From positions 58,955,817 through 59,019,816 of the forward strand of contig OZ024872.1 of assembly GCA_964017185.1 (NCBI GenBank): a stretch of 64,000 bases of DNA, read 5' to 3'. Each line of letters opens with the position of its first letter. Within the stretch, counting starts at the first letter, position 1. This document shows, one piece after another, positions 1 through 10,443 of this stretch. A program made the translations under genes and the position numbers. This DNA comes from Rugalucina vietnamica. Taxonomy: Eukaryota > Mollusca > Bivalvia > Lucinida > Lucinidae. Below the pieces are notes generated by a model. It was not told the origin of the DNA and made no database searches. It was given only the letters and a program-made list of their open reading frames with translations.

Positions 1-106
1 TACGATGTAATGAGATAGAGAAACAAGGAGAAACAAGCATGAGAGCCTACATTGAGAACAAGATGTCAGAGGCTATGCTCAGGCTATGTCCTCGCTGTAA
101 AAAGAG
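1..106 (+). CDS. RNF216: RNF216/TRIAD3-like RBR E3 ubiquitin ligase, internal exon (5' part of gene outside window)
   Basis: Open from the window edge, codons starting at base 3, up to a donor AG|GTCAGT at 106/107 (phase 2). It encodes a helical stretch with RAYIENKMSEAM followed by LCPRC, which is how the last RING-like (Rcat) domain of RNF216 begins. RBR ligases take ubiquitin from an E2 onto a catalytic cysteine before passing it to the substrate; RNF216 family members are cytosolic regulators of innate-immune and autophagy proteins. The IBR and N-terminal domains must lie upstream of the window. The assignment rests on the combination with the next exons: [20 protein letters not shown] and YDHF in order. 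The family call is firm; strict orthology to vertebrate RNF216 is not proven. Confidence 0.8.
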
Positions 107-295
107 GTCAGTATTATTTACCCTAGACATGTTATTAAGATGGAAAAAAACAGTGAGATCAGACCGGACACAAATGAATCTTTAGAGCTGGATGCTTGAA
201 ACTTCTGTTACAGGAATGAAGAGTTTCGGATAATCACTGAAAAGTAGTTAGTTTTGCTGTTTTCATTAATGTGACTTTCGTTAGAATTGCTTTTT

Positions 296-1468
296 ATGCC
301 CCCAACTTTGGAAAAGTTGGAAGGGCATATTGCTTTCGGCTTGTCTGTTCGTTTGTTTGTCTGTCTGTATGTTTGTGCGTCTGTTACACAATTTTAAAAC
401 TTCTCAATGGTCCATGCTAGAGATTTGAAATTTTATGTGTGAATTCCTCATGAGAAAATAGTTGACCCATATTTTTTATCATGTCCGAATTATGCCCCTT
501 TTCTGGGTTATGTCCTTTTGAAAACAAAATTTGAAAGTCTTGTGTGCAAGATATCTCAAGAAGTATTTGAGCTAGAGCCTTCATATTTGGTATATTGGTT
601 GGGGCTGAGGAGTAGATCACCTTATTAACTTTTGTGAACTTTACCGCAAATTTTGACAAAATTACGGATTTTTGAAATTTTGATTATTTTTTCAACTTTT
701 CAGTGAAATTTGAAACTTTTAAACGGTGAATGCTAGGGGTTTTGAAATTTCATATACATATTCTTAATGAAAAAATAGTTTACACAATTTTTTTTTCATG
801 CCCAAGTTATGCCCCTTTTCTGAGTTATGTCCCTTTGAAAACAAAATTTGAAAATCTTGTGTGCAAGATATATCAAAAAGTATTTGAGCTAGAGCCTTCA
901 TATTTGGTATACTGATTTTGGCTGAGGAGTAGATCACCTGATTAACTTTTGAGATCTTCACCTCATATTTTGACAAAAATTACGCAATTTTGAAATGATG
1001 ATTGATTTTTCCAATTTTCGGTGAAGTTTGAAATTTTTCAAGGGTGAATGCTACGGTTTTGAAATCCCATTTACATATTCCTCATGAGAAAATAGTTGAC
1101 CCATATTTTTTTCATCTCCGAGTTATGCCCCCCTTTTTGAGTTATGTCCCTTTGGAAGCAAAATTTGAAAATCTTGTGTGGAAGATATCTCAAAAAGTAT
1201 TTTAGCTAGAGCCTTCATATTCGGTATACCATTTGAGGTGGAGAAGAAGATCACCTGATTAACTTTAGGTCAAATTTTGACAGAATTACAGAATTGTGAA
1301 ATTTTAACTCCATTTTTAAGTGTGCATCTGTTATCACTGTTAGTCCTCAAGTTTGCTATTTGTGCCCAGGTCTGCTCTGTTTGCTTACATGATTTTCATA
1401 AAAAATAATGAAATAAATGAATCATAAAAACTGTGCCAGGTTAGAGGCCATCATACAGTTGGGGGCAT
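296..1468. mobile_element. TIR-bounded non-autonomous element with internal tandem units
   Basis: It is bounded by a perfect 12-bp inverted repeat ATGCCCCCAACT (296-307) and AGTTGGGGGCAT (1457-1468). Inside are about three diverged copies of a 340-bp unit, each carrying TTGTGTGCAAGATAT and GAGCTAGAGCCTTCATAT. There is no transposase frame. It lies in an intron of the RNF216-like gene. The superfamily is unknown. Confidence 0.65.
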
Positions 1469-1525
1469 AGTGTTTTACAAACACTTATTTTTAGTTACCC
1501 GTTCTTTTGAGCACATGCGACATAT

Positions 1526-1637
1526 GAGCCACAACACCAGAAAACAAAGGCGCTGATCAGCTTCACAGTTACTGCGAAGCTGATCTGCGCCTTTGTTTTC
1601 GCATAGGCAAAAATCTGGTTTTCTCATGACGTGGCTC
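1526..1637. mobile_element. Foldback element family 1 (GAGCC...GGCTC), short copy
   Basis: Ends GAGCCA and TGGCTC; flanked by ATAT on the left and ATAT on the right. The central palindrome GCTGATCAGCTTC/GAAGCTGATC is present; the right-hand unique part seen in longer copies is deleted. Confidence 0.7.
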
Positions 1638-1720
1638 ATATGTTTTTTGTCAAGAAATATGCTATATTGTCCTTTATGATCAAGTACATAATACATAAAG
1701 GTGTTGTGAATTATTTCCAG

Positions 1721-1828
1721 GTTTTACAAAGAGTTTGGTTGTAACAAGATGACATGTGTGTGTGGAAACACCATGTGTTATGTGTGCAGGGAATCACCAA
1801 TAGACTATGACCACTTTAATGACGGAAA
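1721..1828 (+). CDS. RNF216: RNF216-like exon carrying the catalytic Rcat cysteine
   Basis: The acceptor TTATTTCCAG precedes base 1721 and the donor GTATGT starts at 1829. Phase 2 in joins exactly to the preceding exon. The peptide reads [20 protein letters not shown] and continues [12 protein letters not shown]. The Cys of GCNKM (codon 1740-1742) is the position of the catalytic cysteine in RBR enzymes such as parkin. The remaining Cys pairs are zinc ligands. YDHF after the last pair is an RNF216-type feature. The exon ends in phase 2 (AA|), which matches the exon at 2795. The intron before it (107-1720) holds a TIR element (296-1468) and a foldback element (1526-1637). Confidence 0.85.
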
Positions 1829-2108
1829 GTATGTATAGCTTCTAGTGCAAATCAAATATAATATTTTTGCAAGTGTTTTATTTTACCGATTCTGATTTCG
1901 ACATGACCCTTTACTAAAAGACAGTATATCATAATCATTTATTGCACAGTGGTCTTGGGTTGGCCAGTTTTTACTGTCCACAAAAAGAAATGGTACACAT
2001 ATCATGATGTATACAAAAATGCAAAGCAAATAAGAAAATATTAGTTTGCTAACAGTGTTTTGATAGACTATCAATAATTATAGAATTAAAAATCACTACA
2101 GTTTGTCA

Positions 2109-2397
2109 TCACGAAAACATGTCTGTGTAATGTATACCCCATTTGAACCCCACTTTTATATAGCAAAACTGTGATATGCAGTGGTATACTTTTTTTTCTT
2201 CTTATTTTTGCTGCAAAACATAGATTGTTGGTACTCGTTAGAACGGCCTCGGCAAGGCGGTTCTAATGTGTAACCTCAACCTGTTTTGAGCAAACATAAG
2301 AAAAATATCAAAATTTTTAAGTTGAAAAATTTCGATTTTTAAAGCTTAAAAAATTTCTCTTTATTGCATGGGCAAGTTTTCGTAATGTTTATCAAGC
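2109..2397. mobile_element. Foldback element family 2 (palindromic core GTTAGAAC...GTTCTAA)
   Basis: The ends read CACGAAAACATG and CAAGTTTTCGTAATG. The core contains TACTCGTTAGAACGGCCTC facing GGCGGTTCTAATG, and the flanking AACATAGATTGT/CATAAGAAAAATATC segments are also inverted. This is one of several copies between 2 and 17 kb. Confidence 0.7.
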
Positions 2398-2516
2398 TTG
2401 CCAAGTATGAAAAAATGAATTAATGAAAACAAAATCTTAGACTAGGCTATAAAACCAAGCATCACAGATGATTAGTTTGGATTGTTCAATAATGAAGGAA
2501 TAACACTTTTACAAAT

Positions 2517-2763
2517 GAGCTGCCCTATGGGAAAACCAACAATCTGCATATGCGAAAACAAAGGCGCAGATCAGCTTCGCAGGATCAGCTTCGCAGTTAC
2601 TGCGAAGCTGATCAGCACCTTTGCATTTGCTACTTGGATAGTACAGTTCCTCTTCTACTTAAATCCGAAATTTCAAGATTCTAGCTTTTTCTGTGACTGT
2701 ACAGGTCGGTTTATGTCGTACCTGGTCGGAAACCACATTGTTGGTTTTCCCACGAGGCAGCTC
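2517..2763. mobile_element. Foldback element family 1, full copy in RNF216-like intron
   Basis: Ends GAGCTGCC...GGCAGCTC; AAAT on both sides is a perfect 4-bp target duplication. It contains a short internal duplication of CAGCTTCGCAG in the palindrome. It ends only 31 bp before the exon at 2795. Confidence 0.8.
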
Positions 2764-2794
2764 AAATCATGAAAGTTTATTCCTATAATTTCAG

Positions 2795-2937
2795 TTGTGA
2801 TGAAGGTGACATTAATGCCCTCCACAAGAAAGAGATGCTGGAAGCAGCTGAAAAAGCAAAGGAGGAATACCTGAGAGACCATCCAGAGGCCGAGGACATC
2901 GACTTGAAATATGACCCTGTCAAGCTCGTAGAAAAAT
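2795..2937 (+). CDS. RNF216: RNF216-like exon, charged helical region after the RBR
   Basis: Acceptor CCTATAATTTCAG before 2795, donor GTAAGT from 2938. It joins in frame to 1828 (codon AA|T). The product continues from YDHFNDG with NCDEGDINALHKKEMLEAAE and a Lys/Glu-rich helix ending DPVKLVEK. RNF216 proteins have a similar charged helical segment directly after the RBR. The exon ends in phase 1 (T|). Two downstream exons (4115 and 7016) both accept phase 1, so they look like alternative last exons. Confidence 0.8.
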
Positions 2938-3007
2938 GTAAGTTTTGTACCAGTCTGTGAAAAATGAGGTAGGAAAGGTTTAAGTTCTCAGTTGTTATGA
3001 TGATGGT

Positions 3008-3222
3008 ATTACATTTGTGATTACAGAAATATGCCCATGCAATAGACGGGTATTTTGTTTTGCTGTAGAAAATGAAAACTTTCAGTTGAAAATTGTTTCT
3101 ATTTAGCTTATATTTTGCTCAAAACTTATTGTTAGAATTGCCTCGCCATGGCAGTTCTAACAAGTATCCACAGTCTATATTTTGAAGCAAAATTAAGAAA
3201 AATAGGCACGCCCTTGTACAAT
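3008..3222. mobile_element. Foldback element family 2, degraded copy
   Basis: Contains ATATGCCCATGCAATAGACGG near its left end and the core TTAGAATTGCCTCGCCATGG facing CAGTTCTAAC. The ends are eroded, so its limits are approximate. Confidence 0.5.
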
Positions 3223-3475
3223 CCAGTTTTGTAATAAAAAGTAGGGTATATGGGGGCACACATTTTATGGACATGTTACCATGATGGTTGGCTAGAGATG
3301 GAAGAAGCTACAGGTACTCAGAAAGCTGGGAAATAGTATCTAAGAAACATCCTGAAGCTCAGAATAATACATGTAGAATTAAAAAATGGCCCTACCAATT
3401 GCAAAGTGCTAGAGAAATTTGTGTCAAAGAACATTCCATTGGGGATCTATGGCATAAGATGGTTTGAAGAAATGT

Positions 3476-3711
3476 GAGCCACGTCATGAGAAAACTGGAT
3501 TTTTTGCCTAGTGGAAAACAATGGCGCAAACCAGCTTTGCATTAACTTCGAAGCTGATCAGTGCCTTTGTTTTTGCTACTCGGATATTGCAATTCCTCTT
3601 CTTCTTAAATCCAAAATCTCAAGCTTCTAGCCTTTTTCTGTGACTGTACAGTCCAATTTGTGTAGGACTTGGTCAGAAACCTTGAAGACCGGTTTTCTTG
3701 CACCATGGCTC
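3476..3711. mobile_element. Foldback element family 1, GAGCCACGTCATGAG subtype
   Basis: Full-length copy, ends GAGCCACGTC and CACCATGGCTC, with central palindrome AGCTTTGCATTAACTTCGAAGCT. It is followed by the conserved right half (CCTCTTCTTCTTAAATCC, GACTGTACAG). Confidence 0.75.
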
Positions 3712-3924
3712 ATATGTAAGTTGTCTTGGCTGTCCCATATCTGCTTCTTTTTTATGTACACTTAATTGCAAATGTTTGATTGGTGTCGGGTAAATCTAAA
3801 GTTTCTTTATTCATGCATGTGTCCTCACTTTATCCTTTGCATAATGAGCACGGTTGAATATTTATTTCCACTGTTAAATGTTTCTGCATGGGTTGGCTTG
3901 CTTGATTATAAAGGAGCATAGAGG

Positions 3925-4110
3925 CTAAGTGGTCTAGGGTCAGACTTCAGACTAATGAACATCATGGCGGCCATGCTGTGCCCTTGAACAAGACACTGTA
4001 ATCTCTCTCTAGTGCTAGAACACAGGAAGCAATTGTTCCATCCAAACATGACCAAAATAATTTGTGGACTGGCAAGTAAACCATTAACTCTACTTAATTG
4101 CTTGATTATT
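3925..4110. repeat. SINE-like remnant
   Basis: It contains GCCCTTGAACAAGACACTGTAA, similar to the segment downstream of the tRNA-like head at 11071. The tRNA-like head is not recognisable here. It lies directly upstream of the last exon at 4115. Confidence 0.35.
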
Positions 4111-4114
4111 TCAG

Positions 4115-4176
4115 TTGCTGGTATGACAGAAAATAATGAGGACTCAGCGGATGAGTATGATGATGATGATTACTGA
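4115..4176 (+). CDS. RNF216: RNF216-like terminal exon 1 (short acidic tail)
   Basis: Acceptor GATTATTTCAG before 4115. From phase 1 it reads FAGMTENNEDSADEYDDDDY and then TGA at 4174-4176. The tail is acidic and short. A cryptic donor GTATGA inside the exon (about 4154) would leave phase 2, which does not fit the next candidate exon at 7016, so the two last exons appear mutually exclusive. Confidence 0.65.
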
Positions 4177-4286
4177 ATACTACAGTGTAAGCAATAATAA
4201 GCAATATTAGTGTGGCTTTATTAACCAGTGTTTGACAGTTTGACTTCCTATATCCATATCATTTAAATACATGCTCTTAATTTTTA

Positions 4287-5818
4287 GTATTTTTAGCTCA
4301 CCTGAGCCGTTAGGCTCACAAGGTGAGCTTATAGGATGGCCATGATCCGGCATCCGTCTGTCCGGCGTCCGTCTGTCCGTCCACAATTTCAAAGATCTTT
4401 TCCTCTGAAACCGCTTGGCCAATCAAAGCCAAATTTTATATGAAGCATCAATAGGAAGGGGGAACCAATGTATATATAAGAAATCCAGGTCACATGACCA
4501 AGCTGGCTGCCATCCCATATATGGTAAAAACCCTTCAAAAATCTTCTTCTCCAGAACCGGTGGACCAATTTCAACGAAATTTGGCATGAAGCATAAATGG
4601 CTCAAGCACTACAATGTATGTATAAATCAAGACCCTGTGATGACCTTGACCTATTTTACGGCAAGGTCAACATAGGTCTCCAATGCATTTGAATGGGGAA
4701 AACTTTTAAAATGTCATTTAAAGTGAAAGTCTTGCAGGAAATGGGCATTAGGACTGAATATTAATGATTCTGAAAAAAATTGGACCCCAGGGGCTCATGT
4801 TCCCCCACCCCGGGGCAATATACTTGTATATCTCCATAATATTCAAACGTCTTCTCCTCTGAAACCACTTGGCCAATCAAAGCCAAATTTTATGTGAAGC
4901 ATCAATAGGAAGGGGGAACCAATATGTATATAAAAAATCCAGGTCACATGACCAAGATGGCCGCCATGCCCATATATGGTAAAAACCCTTCAAAAATCTT
5001 CTTCTCCAGAACCGGTGGACCGATTTCAACGAAACTTGGCATGAAGCATCGATGGCTCAAGCACTACAATGTATGTATAAATCATGACCCTGTGATGACC
5101 ATGACCTATTTTATGGCAAGGTCAACATAGGTCGCCAAGGCATTTGAATGGGGAAAACTTTTAAAATGTCATTTAAAGTGAAAGTCTTGCAGGAAATGGG
5201 AAATAGGACTGAATATTAATGATTCTGAAAAAAATTGGACCCCAGGAGCTCATGTGCCCCCACCCCGGGGCAATATACATGTATATTTCCATGATATTCA
5301 AACATCTTCTCCTCTGAAACCGCTTGGCCAACCAAAGCCAAATTTTATGTGAAGCATCTATAGAATGGGGGAATTAATGAATATATAAATAATCAAGGTC
5401 ACATGACCAAGATGGCCGCCATGCCCATATATGGTAAAAACCCATCAAAAATCTTCTTCTCTGAAACCAATAGACTGATTTCAAGGAAACTTGGCGTGAA
5501 GCATTGATGGCTAAAGTACTACAATGTGTGTATAAATCATGACCCTGTGATGACCTTGACCAAGTTTATGGCAAGGTCAACATGGGTTGCCTATTGCATT
5601 TGAATTGGGAAAACTGTTAAAAGTCATTTGAAGGGAAAAGCCAGTAGGAAATTGCCAAATGGACAGAATATTGAAGATTCTGAAAAAAGAAAATGGCCCA
5701 AGTGCTTCATCTGCCCCTGCACTGGAGTTATATACCATAATATTCAAACATGTTTATTGGTATTTGCAGCAGATCTCAGGTGAGCGTTTACAGGACCATT
5801 GGTCCTCTGGTTCTCTTT
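4287..5818. mobile_element. Interspersed element with terminal hairpins and three tandem ~455-bp core units
   Basis: It starts with a hairpin, AGCTCACCTGAGCC followed by GGCTCACAAGGTGAGCT, and ends with CAGGTGAGCGTTTACAGG plus the palindrome AGGACCATTGGTCCT. The core units repeat about every 455 bp (landmarks CTTGGCCAATCAAAGCC at about 4410, 4869 and 5325). They carry AGGTCACATGACCAAGATGG and TGACCTTGACC. Only short frames are present and there is no transposase. Confidence 0.7.
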
Positions 5819-5972
5819 GTTTTATTTAACATGAAAAGATCCATTTTCTATGAAAAGTGTAAGCAGTATAGTCCCAGACAAGATGCAGCAATATTCAAAC
5901 AGCTTCAAAGTCCAAAGGCTAGTTTGTATTTGACCATGAAGGAATCTATGTAGATGAGTTTTAACATAAAAT

Positions 5973-6206
5973 GAGCCGCCTCATGGGAAAACCAACAATC
6001 TGCATAGGCGAAAACAAAGACGCAGATCAGCTTCGTGGTAACCGCGAAGCTGATCAGCGCCTTTGTTTTCGCCACTCGGATAGTATAATTCCTCTTCTAC
6101 TTAAATCCGAAATTTCAAGCCTCTAGCTCTTTTCTGTGCTTGTACAGGCCGGTTTGTGTGGGACCTGTTCGGAAACCACATTGTTGGTTTTCCCATGAGG
6201 CGGCTC
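5973..6206. mobile_element. Foldback element family 1, near-consensus copy
   Basis: Ends GAGCCGCCTCATGGGAAAAC and GTTTTCCCATGAGGCGGCTC are near-perfect inverted repeats. AAAT flanks both sides. The central 60-bp palindrome has CAGATCAGCTTCG facing CGAAGCTGATCAG. Confidence 0.85.
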
Positions 6207-6579
6207 AAATGTTATAAGCAGCCACTTTAGAGACACTTAAGTTACATCTGCTTGCCTTACCACTTACCCATTGTTGTCATGCTTCGCATGTGTTTTGGTT
6301 TCTGCTTGCATGAACATACTGTTACCTGGTACACTAGCATGTGCAATTTGTATACGGTGTAAGTGTTATCTGCTGGAATATGTTTGGGAAATGTTGATTT
6401 ATTATCGTTATTTTGATCCCTGCTTCATCAGTCTTACAGGTGAGACTTAAAACCATACATGCCATGCCACAGGCATTATTATATGAAATGTGAGAAAATA
6501 TTCTCTGAAAGGGCGACCCAAAGCTAGTATATTTAGTATGCAGCAATGTTATATTATGCTTTACATAGATCCTGCCACC

Positions 6580-6683
6580 TGTGCCCTTGAGGTCCATACA
6601 GGACAGGGGCCATTAGCTCCCCTACATGTAAAACTGTCCAGATCAGGTGAGCATTTACAGGACCATTGGTCCTCTTGTTTATC
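6580..6683. repeat. 3' end fragment of the terminal-hairpin element
   Basis: It carries AGATCAGGTGAGCATTTACAG and AGGACCATTGGTCCTCTTGT, matching the end of the elements at 4287 and 7401. No 5' hairpin or core unit is seen next to it. Confidence 0.55.
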
Positions 6684-6755
6684 GAAGGGCATGGGTAAGA
6701 TTGTTGCAGCATTCTGTAGATAGAATGCAGTTCTGTGTATGATATATTCATATTT

Positions 6756-6989
6756 GAGCTGTGTCATGAGGAAACTGGATTTTTGGCTGTGGGAAAACAA
6801 AGGCACAGATCAGCATCGCATTACTGCCAAGCTGATCATCGCCTTTGTTTTCGCTGCTCGGATAGTACAATCCCTCTTCTACTTATATCCAAAACTTCAA
6901 ACTTCTAGCCTTCCTCTGTGACTGTACAGGCAGGTTTGTGTTGGACTTTGTCAGAAACCTCGAAGACCTGTTTTCTCATGTCACAGCTC
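6756..6989. mobile_element. Foldback element family 1, GAGCTGTGTCATGAG subtype
   Basis: Ends GAGCTGTGTCATGAG and CTCATGTCACAGCTC, flanked by ATTT on both sides. It ends 26 bp before the alternative last exon at 7016. Confidence 0.8.
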
Positions 6990-7015
6990 ATTTATAGATG
7001 CAAATTATTTTTCAG

Positions 7016-7215
7016 ATTCCAAGGAAGGACAACCTGTGTATGATAGTGGCAGTACTGATGGTGAATCGGCATACAGTGATAGTGACAATGACAGTGATGC
7101 CAGTGTGTCCAGTGAGACATCGTCAACTGATAGTGAGTCAGCTGACACTGATGGATCAGAGTTAGTCGAGGAGCAGGTTTATACTGATGAGGAATATTTT
7201 GTTGATGATATCTGA
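7016..7215 (+). CDS. RNF216: RNF216-like alternative terminal exon 2 (Ser/Asp/Glu-rich tail)
   Basis: The acceptor AAATTATTTTTCAG ends at 7015. In the phase left by the exon at 2937 it gives an open 66-codon frame. It begins SKEGQPVYDSGSTDGESAYS, continues with Ser/Asp-rich sequence containing many potential CK2 sites (SD, SE, TD), and ends YTDEEYFVDDI. The stop TGA (7213-7215) coincides with the first bases of a foldback element that starts at 7214, so the insertion itself appears to supply the stop. The frame and composition are clearly unlike the surrounding repeats. That it belongs to this gene is inferred from strand, phase and the acidic tail it shares with the other last exon. Confidence 0.6.
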
Positions 7216-9115
7216 GGTACAACGTGAGAAAATTGGTTTTGGGGTTTTCGACCAGGTCCGACACAAATCAAGCTGTACAGTCATACAAAAAGGCTAAGGC
7301 TAGAAACTTGAAACTTTGTATTTAAATAGAAGAGGAATTGTACTATCCCAGGCACTGATTAGCTGTGCAGTTAATGCACAGCTGATCTGTGCCTTTGTTT
7401 TTTTTAGCTCACCTGAGCCGAAGGCTCACAAGGTGAGCTAATAGGATGGCCATGATCCGGCGTCCGTCCGTCGTCGTCCGTCGTCGTCCACAATTTCAAA
7501 AATCTTCTTCTCTGAAACCGCTTGGCCGATCTAGTTGAAATTTTATGTGGAGCCTCCTTGGGTAGTGGCATTTCAAGTTTGATCGCGAAATCCAGGTCAC
7601 ATGACCAAGATGGCCGCCACGCCCATATATGTTAAAAACCGCTCAAAAATCTTCTTCTCCAGAACCGGTGGGCCGATTTCCTCTAAACTTGGTATGTAGC
7701 ATCGGGGACTTAAGCCCATCATAGTTTGACAAAATGATGACCCTTGGATGACCTTGACCTATTTTACGGCAAGGTCAAATTTGGAAACATAGGCTTTTAC
7801 ATGGGAAAAAGTGAAAACTATGGATTTTTTGAAAACTATTGCAGCCTGAGGCCTGAAAAGTGGTAGATGCAAACAACTAATGGAGTAGATGAAGGTATGT
7901 GATTAATTTAGGTCAAGGTCATCTCTTGACCTTGGCCAGTCTGTCGTCCATACACACTTTTCAAAGATCTTCTTCTCTGAAATTGCTGGGCCAATCAAAG
8001 TGAAATTTTATGTGGAGCATCCATGGGTAGGGGAGACGAAAGTTTGATCGCGAAATCCAGGTCACATGACCAAGATGGCCGCCACGCCCATATATGGTAA
8101 AAACCACTCAAAAATCTTCTTCTCCAGAACCGGCAGGCCGATTTTCATGAAATTTGGTATGTAGCATCGGGGACTCCAGCCCATCATAGTTTGATAAAAT
8201 GATGACCCTAGGATGACCTTGACTTATTTTACGGCAAGGTCAATTTTGGAAACATAGGCTTTTACATGTGAAAAAGTGAAAACTATGGATTTTTTGAAAA
8301 CTATTGCAGCCTGATGCCTGAAAAGTGGTGGATGCAAACAACTAATGGAGTAGATGAAGGTATATGATTAATTTAGGTCAAGGTCATCTCTTGACCTTGG
8401 CCAGTCTGTCGTCCATACACACTTTTCACAGATCTTCTTCTCTGAAACTGCTGGGCCAATCAAAGTGAAATTTTATGTGGAGCATCCATGGGTAGGGGAG
8501 ACGAAAGTTTGATCGTGAAATCCAGGTCACATGACCAAGATGGCTGCCACGCCCATATATGGTAAAACCACTCAAAAATCTTCTTCTCCAGAACCGGCAG
8601 GCCAATTTTCGCGAAAGTTTGTATGTAGCATTTTGGACTCCAGCCCATCATAGTTTGATCAAATGCTGACCATAGGATGACCTTGACCTATTTTGCGGCA
8701 AGGTCAATTTTGGAAACATAGGCTTTTTCATGGGAAAAGGCGAAAACAATGGATATTTTGGAAACTGTTGCAGTCTGAGACCTGAAAGTTGCTAGATGCA
8801 GACAACTGATGGAGTCAATGAAGGTAAGTAATTAATGATGGCCAAGGTCATTTCTTGACCTTGACCCAAGGTCATTTGAATATCAAAATTAAAATTATAG
8901 TTTTCTCAGAAATCACTGGGTTTGGAAACTATTGCAGCCTGAGACCTGAATCTTTGCAGATGCAGACAACTTATGAATTCAATAAAGGTGTGTGAGTATT
9001 CAAGGTCAAGGTCATTTCATGATGACTTAATACTCCAGGATCAGGCTTCAGGTGAGCGTTCTCAGGACCATTGGTCCTCTGGTATTGCCAAAACTCTGGT
9101 TTTCTCATGATGTGG
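7214..9115. mobile_element. Foldback element family 1 interrupted by another element
   Basis: Left end GAGGTACAACGTGAGAAAA at 7214; right end TTTTCTCATGATGTGGCTC to 9115. The left half stops at about 7400 within GCCTTTGTTTT and resumes at about 9081 with ATTGCCAAAACTCTGG. In between is the terminal-hairpin element 7401-9080. The terminal GA of this element forms part of the stop codon of the exon at 7016. Confidence 0.7.
7401..9080. mobile_element. Terminal-hairpin element, nested inside a foldback element
   Basis: It begins with TTTTTAGCTCACCTGAGCC and its hairpin, and ends GGACCATTGGTCCTCTGGT. There are three core units about 465 bp apart (near 7505, 7970 and 8440) plus a partial fourth. 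They carry AAATCCAGGTCACATGACC and AGATGGCCGCC. It is the same family as 4287-5818. Confidence 0.75.
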
Positions 9116-9268
9116 CTCATTTGTTTTTAGTCATTTGTTTAATGTTTGCTTTTAGACCCAAAAAATGAGCTACCATATAATTCACTGGATTTCAGATGCA
9201 ATGTTTTGAGTGCATATATGAATGTACAGCTGATTTTCAGCTAATTCCATCCACAGGTGATTTGAATT

Positions 9269-9502
9269 GAGCCGCCTCGTGGGAAAACCAACAATGTGGT
9301 TTCTGAACAGGTCTGACACAAACCGACCTGTACAAGCACAGAAAAGAGCTAGAAGCTTGAAATTTGGGATTTAAGTAGAGGAGGAATTGTACTATCCGAG
9401 TTGCGAAAACAAAGGCGCTGATCAGCTTCGCGCTTACCGCGAAGGTGATCTGTGTCTTTGTTTTCGCCTATGCAGATTGTTGGTTTTCCCATGAGGTGGC
9501 TC
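9269..9502. mobile_element. Foldback element family 1, opposite orientation
   Basis: Ends GAGCCGCCTCGTGGGAAAAC and TTTTCCCATGAGGTGGCTC with AATT on both sides. The asymmetric half is inverted relative to the copy at 5973. Confidence 0.85.
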
Positions 9503-9572
9503 AATTGACACTAAAACATGCTAGTGTGGGATCTGTAGCTAGACGTTTTTGAAATTATCACCTTAGGTATTT

Positions 9573-9807
9573 GAGCATGTGCCTGTGGAAACCAACAATT
9601 TGGGTTTCCGACCAGGTTCGACACAAACCAGGCTGTACAGTCACAGAATGAAGCTAGAAGCTTGAAATTTTGGATATAAGGAGAAGAGAAGTTGTACTAT
9701 CTGTGTGGTGAAAACAGAGGTGCTGATCAGCTGTGCAGTTACTGCACAGCTGATCTGCATTTTTGTTTTTGCATATGCAAATTGTTGGTTTTCTCATGTA
9801 AAGGCTC
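9573..9807. mobile_element. Foldback element family 1, diverged copy
   Basis: Ends GAGCATGTGCCTGTGG and CTCATGTAAAGGCTC. The palindrome AGCTGTGCAGTTACTGCACAGCT is intact. Opposite orientation to 5973. Confidence 0.75.
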
Positions 9808-9984
9808 ATTTTACTTTTAAGAAAAATATACAAATACCTGTATTGACTTATTTTGTCAGGATGTTTACGTTTATTCAATGAAAAGGGCAATTTCTTTGTT
9901 TGTTTTTATCTAAATTGTTTATTTATTTCACTTGTAATTTTTGAAAGAAACAATCAGCCACTATTAATTACGTTCACTAAATAC

Positions 9985-10214
9985 CCACTTCAGCACCACT
10001 TTTATAAAGTGAAAATGGGGTTTGCAGGGGTATACCTATTTTTCTTAATTTTGATCCAAAACGTAGATGGTGGGTTCTCGTTAGAACCGCCTCTAATGTG
10101 TACCCAAAATCTATGTTTTGAGCACAAATTAAGAAAAATATCAAAATTTTTCCGCTAAAAATTTTCATTTTTCACAACTTTGTTGTAGTATTACAAGGGC
10201 ATGTTTTCGTAATG
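9985..10214. mobile_element. Foldback element family 2 copy
   Basis: It contains CCACTTTTATAAAGTG, AACGTAGATGGTGGGTTCTC and the second arm CTATGTTTTGAGCAC, and ends GGCATGTTTTCGTAATG. The central core is partly deleted. Confidence 0.65.
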
Positions 10215-10386
10215 GTATGGCTACTTTTAGGGAATGTTTCTTTAAGGATGATAAAGCAAGTATCTTTATGTTGTAGCTGGTACCCATTATTTATTTAATA
10301 TATATATATTTTACCACTGTTTTTGTACTATACTAATGTTATTGTCTTTTGAAGCATGTTTCCTTCAAAATTCTAACGTCTGAAAC

Positions 10387-10388
<2 letters not shown>

Positions 10389-10441
<53 letters not shown>
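10389..10441. repeat. (GA)n microsatellite
   Basis: About 26 uninterrupted GA units. Confidence 0.95.

Positions 10442-10443
<2 letters not shown>

Noticed and set aside
4415-5130. Repeated 60-86 codon frames (IYGKNPSKIFFSRTGGP)
   Set aside because: They are inside the tandem core units of an interspersed element and are short, with the same sequence in several frames and units.
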